64,000 nucleotides of DNA from Lepidodermella squamata (Eukaryota; Gastrotricha): NCBI GenBank assembly GCA_047495785.1, contig JBLDXI010000025.1, positions 868,001 through 932,000 of the forward strand. The letters are read 5' to 3'. Positions 55,133-64,000 of this stretch are shown in pieces. Numbering within the stretch: position 1 is the stretch's first letter; each line of letters begins with the position of its first letter. Position numbers and translations under genes: made by a program. The notes beneath the pieces were generated by a model, which worked only from the letters and a program-made list of their open reading frames with translations, was not told the origin of the DNA and did no database searches.

Positions 55133-57696
55133 TCAATTTTTTCCAGCCAATGAAGTCAATTGACGTTTCAAATCCTCCTGCAGACCTTGGTCCATAACTT
55201 CGATGGGAGTTTTTCCATCCGAGTTCTTGGCTTGCAACAAAGCTTTTACGCCAGGGTGTTTGAGCAAACCTTGAACAACGTCATCGTTTCCAGCTTTTCT
55301 CACAGCCACATGCATCACGTTGTTACAATTAGACGACAAACTATCAATTTTCGCGCCTTTTTGTAGCAACAGTTCAACTGTTGCAGCAGCGCCATTTTCT
55401 GCCGCTATATGCAACGGGGCTTCAGCCGACTCGCACTTGGTCAGGTCATCAACTGTAAACGGATGGTTTTCGAGCAAATAAGCTACGCATTTGCTGCCAT
55501 TACTATCAATGCAACTGAGGTGAAGAGATGAGTAGCCATAGCCATCCGTGTCCATGACCATAGTTGGGTAGCGTTCTACAGCCCATTTCAGCATAGCCAA
55601 ATTACCTGATAAAGCAGCGCAATGAATCAAATTTTCGTTATCGTCAGACTTGGATTCGACATCCGCATTGCACTCATCTATCAAGAATTTAACAGTGTCA
55701 AAGTGTCCCTCGGCGGCAGCGTGAAGCAGTGCACAGCGATGACTCTCGGCTTTATCGTTCAAAACTTCCTTCGAGAACTCAAACATAGCCCTAGCAGCTT
55801 CGATTTTGCCCGTTTCAACTGAGACAAAAAAAGGAGTTTTATCATCGCTATCCCGGGATTTAATTTCATCCGGCGACTTTTCCAGAATGAACTTGATGAT
55901 GTCGACATGCCCATTCCGAGCTGCGCAATGTATCACACAATCCACAATCACCGTCTCCGACTTCGAATATAACAGCTCCACTATGTCGAGGCGGCCATTT
56001 TTGCAGGCGAGAGTGACTGCCGTGTCACCATTGTCTGTAGTGTTATCCAGGTCTACCAGGTTCTTCTCGATCAATAACTTGACAGTATCGCACGCGCCTC
56101 TGTCCGCAGCCAGACATAATAGATCCCAACCACCATCCGACTCGATTTCAGCCAGTTCAGGTTCAATTTCTAATAGAAAATCGACAATGTCTGGATGCGA
56201 GATGGCGAGATGGCAGGCAGTTTCTTCGGTTAAATCAGATTGAGCGAACAAATTCGGCTTCAATTTCTTGACAATCAATCGGACGCATTCGAGAGATCCA
56301 GCCGCAGCCGCCTGGAGGAGAAGTGTTTTTCCGTCATCAGAGCAGTCAGGATGATCAGCAACCAGCCTACGACATTGCGGCGCTAGCTGCGAGATCAAGC
56401 TTGACAGTCTATTGAGGTCACCGGATTTCGCCGCTTCGTGAAACTCCTCATGCTGAAAGTCCTATTCGGCACACATCGGTTTGATATGTAGCAGCATATT
56501 TCTGTGACTGTACCTTCATTGCGTTGTCATCAATGACAGTTGCCGGAGCTTGTTTCAAGTTAACTTGACAGCATTCATCGAGCAAGCGTTTGATCTGTTG
56601 CGCGACAGCAGGTTCCCATCGCAAAGAAATTTCCGGTTCCTCCAACTTACTCATGGCGCAAACTCTTGCCACCTAATATCAAAAATAATAATACACCCGT
56701 AAATAAAACACCTACGTACATTTTTCGACTGATCTAAGATCGTTTTGTGAGCTCGTAGAAAAAGATCGGCGGGATTTTCTAGCAGCGTTTTTTTGTTCGC
56801 TTTCGAAAGCAACGCAATGCCCTTCGATAGCTGACTTTCCATCGCCTCGAACTCCGCCGTCGGATTGATTGAGTTCAAAGCTTCATGTCGCATCTGCTTC
56901 AAAGTACTACGAAGATTAGAGCCAAGTTCGACAACGATTGCTTCCAATGATTCAATCAATGCAGTGCACGATGCTTGAATTTTCTGATCGAGCTGTTCCA
57001 CCTTTTCATTTAATTCTTTTGCTTTCGATTTGGCTCGAAGCGAGCAACCATCAACGGCCGATGCAAATCGTTCTTTCAGCTGCGAGAGAATTGTTCAAAG
57101 ATAGGAAAACCAAAAATATGCGGTGTCATACCCTAAAACCAGCCAAATTGAACTCCTGTCGGATTTTTTCCATGTGAAGAGCAAAGCAGGCCGGACAAAA
57201 TTTTTGGTTGCAATGGTCGCAATGGTTAAGATCCTTTTTCACCGTGAACGGAGCATGGGAACAGCTCTCGCCAATTTTGGTTCGATCGCCGTTGCTCTCC
57301 TCAGTTTTTATTACTTCAATTGCTCGTAAAACTGCATAGTTATTGCTAAGCGCTTTACAGTTTGAGGGAGAGAAAATAAGATCCGAAAAGAATAAAGAAA
57401 TAATAGGCTACCTCTTAGTCCAGTATAACCGGCAGGGGATAAAATCACCTCCTGACGGCATTCAGGGCACGATAATGCAGCCCCTTTGGGAACTTTCTTG
57501 TAGATATCCATTAGACAATCGAGACAGAAGGTGTGACCACATTTTGGTAGAGATTTTGGGTGTCTGAGCAGCTCGAGGCAGACAGCGCAGCTAAGGGCCT
57601 ATCACAAACGCCTAATTTCAAAACTGTTTTTTGCTAATTAGGACATTAACTCACGGAAACAATGCTGCGGTCATCACTCTTGGTAAACGATTTCAT
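55133..57696 (-). CDS. RING/B-box/coiled-coil/ankyrin protein 4 (intact, 765 aa)
   Basis: Exons 57696-57655, 57598-57412, 57352-57132, 57079-56720, 56672-56514 and 56461-55133 keep one open frame. RING: CAVC, KCGHTFCLDC, CPEC. B-box-like: CDHCNQKFCPACFALHMEK. Coiled coil 151-270 starts LKERFASAVDG; linker 271-323 starts VARVCAMSKL; ankyrin repeats 324-765. It is closest to the gene at 52399-54943 in RING and first exon (MK-x-V/F-T/S-K at the start), so those two are probably a recent tandem pair. A 100-bp inverted-repeat element (57793-57892) sits about 100 bp before its start codon. Confidence 0.87.
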
Positions 57697-57792
57697 TCGT
57701 GCAAAATAATAGTCTAGCTTTCCAAACAGCCACGCATTTAGTAGAGATCATTTTACAACAATTTCAGAACTCAACAGGTTCGGCAATGGCAT

Positions 57793-57892
57793 CGTCACTT
57801 TGCGTTTGAAAGAAGCCACTCAATCATTATTATTCATAAGAAATCCATCAAGAGCATTTAAAATAGTGGCTCCTTTCAAACGCAATGCGACG
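57793..57892. mobile_element. short inverted-repeat element (MITE) upstream of gene 4
   Basis: Left end 57793-57820 and right end 57865-57892 are inverted repeats over 28 bp with three mismatches, with the core TTGCGTTTGAAAG. The element is only 100 bp. It shares its ends with the longer element at 60927-61263. Both sit just upstream of intact cluster genes. Confidence 0.65.
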
Positions 57893-58075
57893 GTATAAGT
57901 TACATAAAACTTACACAACTCAGACTTGACTTATTATAGGGAGTAAAATCGCAGTTCCCAATCATCACCTCTCCTATAACTGACGCGAAACCGCACATTG
58001 CGCAACAACACCAGAAAAATATGCCACAAGCTTCCGAACCATAAAAACATGAGGATTTAAGCAAAATCGATTATA

Positions 58076-60709
58076 TCATATCGTGTGAACAGGCAATGCA
58101 CGCAAGCATAACTTGTGCGGCTGATTGGACACCGATTCATTTTCAGCCAAGGACAACAGTTTATTTTTCACATCCTCTGGTAATTCCTGGTTCATCGCGT
58201 CGATAGGCGTTTTACCTTTCGAATTTTTGGCTGACAATAACGCTTTCGCATCAGGGTGTTTAAGAAGAAATTCAAGCACACCCTCATCACTGACACAATG
58301 TTTCAGGGCGCAATGCATCAAATTATAACCATCAGACGTTACAACATTAAAATCAGCGCCTCTTTGCAACAAAACTTCGACCGTGTGAACTATTTGATTA
58401 TTGACTGCCAAATACCGCGGTGACTTGCCACGTTCGCATTGAGTAACATCATGAACAGTAAACGGATAGTTATCCATTAGATATAAAACGCAACTAGGGT
58501 CCTCTGCCATACCGTAGCATGCGTTGTGAAGAGCCGAAAAGCCATATCCGTCATGGCTCATCAGCAGGTTGGGGCATCGCTCTATCGCAAATTTGAGCAT
58601 GTCTAAATGTCCGGAAAACGCGGCACAGTGAATCAAATTCTCGCCTTCTGCCGAGGTCGTTCCAGCATCAGCTCCACATTCGTCAATCAAAAACTTCGCA
58701 GACTCAACCTGGCCAGTGCGAGCAGCATATAATAATGCACATCGACCTTCGATCTCATCGCCTAGTACTTTTTCCGAGAAGTCAAAAATGGCCCTCATAA
58801 CTTCGATCTGTCTATTTTCAACTGCGGATAGGAAAAGCGTTCTATCTTGGTCATCACGGTGTTTGATCTCATGCGGTAACTTTTCCAGGAGGAATTTAAC
58901 CACATCGGCATGTCCGTTCAAAGCAGCGCAGTGAATAGGACTTGGCTTTTCAAAGTTGAATATCTGGTCATCAAGGCTAGCAAGCGTGCAACCTGTATTG
59001 CTGCAATCCGAACGGTGCTCCAAGTCGACCATGTTATTTTCGAAAAGCAGCTTCAGAGTCTCTAGTGAGCCCTTCGCAGCAGCGTGGCAAAACAGGTCGA
59101 ACCGATCATATGACTCAATTTTTGCTAGTTTGGGCTCAATTTCCAGGAGGAATTCAACAATCTCTGGATGTGAAACGGCAATATGACAAGCAGATTCCCC
59201 GTTAGCACAGTCTCGTACCAGTAGTTTAGGTTTCAACTTAGTGACGATTAGGCGGATGCATGATAAAGATCCAGCTGCAGCAGCTTGGAGGAACAGGGTG
59301 TTGTAGTCATCCGTGAAGTCTGGATGATCAGCAATCAACTCACGGCATTGTGATGGCAGTTGGGAAATCAACGTGGCAAATTTTTCAAAGTCACCATGTT
59401 TCGCGGCTTCGTGGAATTCTTGATACCGAAAGCCCTGAGCAAATTTACATGAAAATATCAGATCGAAAAAAAGACTAAACAGAAGTTTCAAATCAGAAAC
59501 AAGGCTGCGGAAAAATACCTTAACAGTTTCTTCATCATCCGAAATAACCGGGGGAGGATCTAATACCAATTTACAGCTTCCATTCAACAAGTCGTTGACC
59601 TTCATCAAGAGATCTGGGTCCTGCATCAGTGAAATTGCCGGGCCCTTCGACTTGCTACCAGCATATACCTTGGCAACCTGAATTTGGAAAATACGGAATC
59701 GTCATAAAATGAGGTGATACTAATTATAATACTTTCTTAGACTGATCTGATATTGCTTTATGGGTCCGAAGGATTAAATCGATAGGACCTTTAAGCATCG
59801 ATTTCTTGTTCGCTTTCGCGAGTAACGTCACGCTTTCTGAAATAGAACTGCGCAACGCCTCTAAATCAGCAGTTGGGTGCATGGAATCAACGGCTTGTTG
59901 CCGCATTTGCTTCAGTGTAGCGCGTAGATTCTCGCGATGTTCAACAACAACAGCTTGAAATGATCCCATCAATGCAGCACATGAAGCTTGGATTTGCATA
60001 TCCAGCTGCTCAACGATTTCATCTATTTTCTTAGTTTCGGATTTAGTTCGAATCAGAGACTGCTCCACAGCCGACTCGAACCGTTCTTTAAGCTGAGGGA
60101 ATTCAATCAAAGCAATTCGTTTTCGCGAAATGAAACATACCCTAAAACCGGTCAAGTTAAATTCCTGCCGGATTCTTTCCAAGTGCAGCGCAAAGCAGGA
60201 TGGACATAATACTTGATTACAGTGATCGCAGTGCTTCAAGTCGCTTTTAGAAGTAAACGAGGCGTGAACGCAAGCATCGCCAATTCGGGCTCGTTTTGCG
60301 TTATTGGCTTTCACTTCACTTGTTATAACATCAACCGCTCGTTTTACAGCATAGTTATCTTTCAGTGCTGTGAATTCAGGAGAGAAAACCGTAACCCAGC
60401 AATTTCATGGGGTACAATTTTAACCTTTCAATCCGCCTAAACCGTGCACAGGTAACTTCTGCTCGCTACGGCATTCAGGGCACGACAATGCATCACTTTT
60501 TGCCACTTTTTCGTAGATCTGCTTCAAGCAATTCATGCAGAAAGTATGGCCACATTGAGGTAGGGTTTTCGGATTCTTAAGCAGTCCGAGGCAAACAGAA
60601 CAACTGAGAGCCTTCAAATAGCAAGACGTTTCATCCAAGTCAATTAAAAAAATGAAGGTAAACTCACCGCAAAAATATTCTGCTTTTCGTTCTTGGCGAC
60701 CGATGACAT
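58076..60709 (-). CDS. RING/B-box/coiled-coil/ankyrin protein 5 (intact, 777 aa)
   Basis: Exons 60709-60668, 60611-60425, 60367-60141, 60092-59733, 59677-59519 and 59434-58076. RING: CSVC, QCGHTFCMNC, CPEC. The B-box exon is 6 bp longer than in the other members but in frame; finger CDHCNQVLCPSCFALHLER. Coiled coil 153-272, linker 273-325 starting VAKVYAGSKS, ankyrin 326-777. The C-terminus runs about 20 residues past the usual end (ESVSNQPHKLCLRALPVHTI). It is the most 5' intact member of the minus-strand array in this window. Predicted cytosolic RBCC-ankyrin ubiquitin ligase. Confidence 0.86.
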
Positions 60710-60926
60710 GACAAACACTCTAACAACCCTAATTCTAATTATTTTCGAAAATATTGCAAATGCCGAGTTATAGCGCAATATACACCAGCAGTTTATTATT
60801 TTAAAAACTTTCAGTCAGACCATAGCTCAGCTTTTCAAAACTAAATTTGTAGAATATAATAAAGGTGACTTTGCCACGCAGGATAGCAAGCAGCAAAGCT
60901 CTCACGACTATATTGGGTGAAGATAG

Positions 60927-61263
60927 CGTCGCGTTGCGTTTGAAAGGGGCCGCTCTCGAAATGATCTATACAATGATCGGCTTAAAAAACGGCACTTTAT
61001 TAGCTGATTCCCATAGCGGGCGCGACGGTTAGCGAGAGTAGCAATAAAAAAATACTGTCACTTGGTGGCGATAATATAAGTGAAACACCATTAGAACAAA
61101 TTCAAGCTTCGAATGACCCCGAAAGTAATCATGTTTTTACCAACTGCGACTTAGGGTAGATCATCTCGAGAGTAACAATGTAAATTTTGGGTCAGATTCG
61201 GTTTTTCTACTATATTGAAACAATAATAAAAACATAGCGGCCCCTTTCAAACGCAACGTGACG
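60927..61263. mobile_element. inverted-repeat element (MITE) upstream of gene 5
   Basis: Ends 60927-60954 and 61236-61263 are inverted over 28 bp with one mismatch and carry the same GCGTTTGAAAGGGGCCGCT-type core as the 100-bp element at 57793. The 281-bp interior has no ORF. The target duplication was not resolved. Confidence 0.75.
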
Positions 61264-61439
61264 AAAGGTATTCTTTGCGAATAATTTCAACATTGTTCCG
61301 AACATCATATTCATAGTTCCAATGTGGCTTCATGTTAAAATTTGACCAGTGTTTCTCCGTGGGTACTCCAATTCAAATAGCAATGATACCAACCCAAAAC
61401 GCTCGAAACGTGAATGCAGTTGCCGCACATCTCAGCTTA

Positions 61440-61487
61440 AATTGATCGCATCCACCGCTCGCTTTATAGCATAGTTGTCGCTCAGGG
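61440..61487 (-). pseudogene. B-box exon 5' fragment
   Basis: After a TTTTTTAG acceptor, the minus strand codes LSDNYAIKRAVDAI, which matches the start of the B-box exon in intact cluster genes. It stops after a few residues and no further exon follows. It is a relic of another cluster member. Confidence 0.6.
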
Positions 61488-61489
61488 CT

Positions 61490-63600
61490 AAAAAATTGAA
61501 AACTGTTAGAAAAATATTGTTATGGATTTAGATTAGAAAAATATTAACTGTTAGAAAATTAGTGATAAACACGTGCTCGTCTGTATTTTTGTGAAGCGTC
61601 GGCCTACGCAAGGCCTGGCAGGCCTAGCGATGGAATTTAGGTCTAGGAGTGTGTGAAGCTCAACCTTCAAGGTGTCTAAGGTGGCCGGTCACAAAGGCGA
61701 TCAACCTGTCGCCCTACTAGTCATTAAAGCTGGTCAAAGTAGCCAAGTCAGTGGGAGCAAGAAAGCGAAGGCTCGAAAGCAACCTGTCACCAGAGAAGGC
61801 GATCAGTTCGATCAAACAGCGGTCCGGAGGAGGTACCACGTAGATTCAGCAGATAACCATTACCTATGAACTTACGTTCGGACGACCAAAGCAACGAAAT
61901 AGACGTCTAACAGGTCGATGATCGTTCAACTGTCGCTGGAAAATCCGGCAAAACTACACGTGCAGCCCGAGAAGCCGAGAAGCATTTCGCGAAGGAGGTC
62001 GAGTCATTTCAGGAAATAACATGGGTGCTACAACTAGGCGACATTTTCCGCAAATCTTCAACCCGGTCTGAGAAATGGCTGTCAGGAAGAAGGGAAAGCT
62101 CACAAATCTTTCGTGTTTGTGGAATGATTCGTTATAATCCAGCTGGAATACCTGACATCGCTTACGCTTCGTCGGATGCACACTGAGCCACGTTCCCTCA
62201 AAATTCGAGAACGATGATGACATTCGTGGCAGAAACTACTACAAGCAATCTCGCTGGAAAATCTCACCGTGGTACAAAGCTTTCAACCGTTTCGTTGCGG
62301 AAGCTGTGGCCAATATTCGGGCGGATGATTTGGCACAGGACGACTCTGTGTCGCCGATCACCCTCCAAAACAGTTGCGACATCCGCTATCTGCTGAAAAA
62401 TTTCATAAAGCACATACTTCCCCTTTTTCCACTGTGTTCGGTGTGTTTTATTTGCGGAGTTGCTGATTTTCGATAGTTTGTTTTGAAAGGAAATTAAATT
62501 ATCGCTAACAAAATTGCAGTGAAACCCAAAAACTCGCCAGCTCATTACACCAATGGTTGCGTTGAAGAGGCAATCAATCTAACGAAAAATGCTGAAATGC
62601 CCAGCGGTGCGTTGCCTTTGGCTCAGGCTATTCGTGTTCTAAGAGCGGCTCAGCGTCGCCGCTTTAAAGCAGCAACGATTCCCAACAAGCCGGAACAACC
62701 TCGAAAAGGGGAACAGGCGACAATACCACTGAAAAATGGCGCCGCAGCGCGAGGATGGGTAATAAGAAGAAAAACTTGCTGACCTATGGCAAAACCCTTT
62801 CGAAGCGACTTTTATCATCTGCAAACAAACTAGGAAATTTTTGCAAAAGCAGCCACTGCATTTGGATTCTATCGCAGATATTGAAGGGTTGCATTCAGAA
62901 GCGCAGGAATTACCTTCTCAATCAATTCCAAATCCATGCAAACCGCCCGCTGCGATGCGATCAATAAATGCAACAGGTTAGTGCAGTAATAAATGCAGAA
63001 ATAAATGTAAAATTTTCATAGCGTCAGTGTCGCCAAGCAGCAACTAGACCTGTCAAAGCGATATCTTCATCCAATTGCTTTCAGTGAACCTGGAATCGAC
63101 TCAGATGATAGTAGCTAGGGCAATGACGATGAGCCGCGCGAAGCGAACGACGAGAGAAGGTCTACGCGTCGCGGCTAAATTCATGACTGCACTTGTTTTA
63201 ATTTATATCTCATACTTATTTCAAGATTTTCGTTGTTTATTACCGATGACATGGTTTAGGGAGAAAACTCGCTGTTTCAATTCATGATAAATTGCTATAA
63301 TATCACCGGTATTCGGGGCAGGTATCCCAAATCGCACTATTTCAATTTTTCGCACGATTTCTCCGCAGCGGTGAGGACTTTTCGACAAATGAGCACGCAA
63401 TATGAAGGTAATTTTGTTAGCTACAAGTGTAAATGCTCGATTAGACGGCGTCGACGGCCTTGATACAGTGCGGCCGAGAGTGAAGTGGTTCAGATACTAT
63501 TCAGAATTAGGAGTTTTCGTCTTACTGAGAAATTCTGAAGTCTTCGCTTAGCTACCGTGGTAATCCCACTGGTAGTCTTCCGAGATATTTCCTTTCATTA
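61490..63600. other. gene-less stretch, nothing recognised
   Basis: Several plus-strand ORFs of 60-90 codons (61672, 62519, 62755, 63075) have no recognisable motif and no splice context linking them. They may be decayed transposon or chance ORFs. I support no gene here. Confidence 0.4.
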
Positions 63601-63624
63601 ATAGGTATTTATGCCAAAAGTAAA

Positions 63625-63895
63625 TAAATTATGAAACTAAAGCAAACGGGTCTACCTGTAACCCAGTCGAGCAGGCGGTCAGAAAAGCCTGTTCGACATA
63701 GCAGTGAATTCTCAAGACTCTTTCGCGACGTCGCTGAGTTGGATTGCATGGCAGCATGCAGGTATGGTTTTCGAATTGTTGGATAGCGAGGCACACGGCG
63801 CATCTCAGATCCTTCAGGAAAAAATGAAACACACTTTTATGGGTAAATAGGTAAAAACTCACCGACAACTATCCGATCATCATCTCTTTTAGGCG
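63625..63895 (-). pseudogene. degenerate RING exon of a cluster paralogue
   Basis: The minus strand has a first-exon-like end (KRDDDRIVV then GTGAGT near 63865) and, after an intron, DLRCAVCLAIQ, which matches the family's ALSCAVCLDLL start of RING. The Cys-Gly-His core has become HTCMLPCNP and the last Cys pair is missing. The coding frame ends near 63629. It is either a dead paralogue or a very diverged one. Confidence 0.5.
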
Positions 63896-64000
63896 AAGGC
63901 AATTTCGAATAAAAATTATCTAAATTGATTAATAAAACAGTATTTTTATACACATATAGCCGGCGAGTTTTTCTTCCATCATTTTCATCGTTTCTGAAAG

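Noticed and set aside
62519-62782. 87-codon basic plus-strand ORF
   Set aside because: Rich in Lys/Arg/Ala but with no motif; could be part of a decayed element, not enough to annotate.
63075-63287. Plus-strand 70-codon ORF near the right end
   Set aside because: Contains a hydrophobic stretch but no start context, domain or paralogue; treated as chance.

Overview
This is a window of animal (invertebrate) nuclear DNA. Genes are split by short GT-AG introns (about 50-110 bp), and the families present are metazoan: ShK-type cysteine domains, a GIMAP/AIG1 GTPase, a GABA-B-like class C receptor and TRIM-like RING/B-box proteins. The transposons are piggyBac, MULE, hAT, pogo-like and LINE. The compact introns would fit a tardigrade, a crustacean or a similar small genome, but I cannot name the phylum from the sequence alone.

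Layout. 1-870: 3' part of a secreted ShKT-domain gene (+). 1462-1964: a pogo-like MITE with perfect inverted ends. 2484-5637: a two-exon gene (-) fusing a proline-rich, internally repeated N-terminus to a GIMAP-type GTPase and a coiled coil. 5820-6646: an inverted-repeat element holding a tRNA-like segment. 8084-15302: a complete MULE transposon whose transposase gene is split by an intact piggyBac element (10120-13439); its right terminal repeat is further split by a 229-bp hairpin. 15310-61490: a cluster of minus-strand genes coding RING finger, B-box, coiled coil, a conserved linker and ankyrin repeats. 27548-29851: an intronless class C GPCR (+) inside the cluster. 21013, 39230 and 41857: three small secreted cysteine-rich (PAN-like) genes (+). 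60710-64000: degenerate paralogue remnants and sequence I could not interpret.

The cluster is the main content. Five members look intact by my exon reconstruction: 33087-35484, 47164-49768, 52399-54943, 55133-57696 and 58076-60709. They share a six-exon plan with the same splice phases (0, 1, 0, 0, 0) and code proteins of 691 to 777 residues. At least five more loci are pseudogenes, broken by nonsense codons, frameshifts, internal duplications, a hAT insertion or fusion by deletion, and several shorter relics lie between them. The array order shows that about 8030-26750 and about 31880-52320 are two copies of one block, which diverged by MULE insertion in one copy and hAT insertion in the other. 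One chimeric locus (25117-26750) corresponds to two separate genes in the other copy.

Functionally the cluster resembles a birth-and-death family of TRIM-like putative E3 ubiquitin ligases with ankyrin recognition domains. Such expansions often serve recognition or immunity. The nearby GIMAP GTPase and small secreted cysteine-rich proteins are compatible with that, but the functional link is inference.
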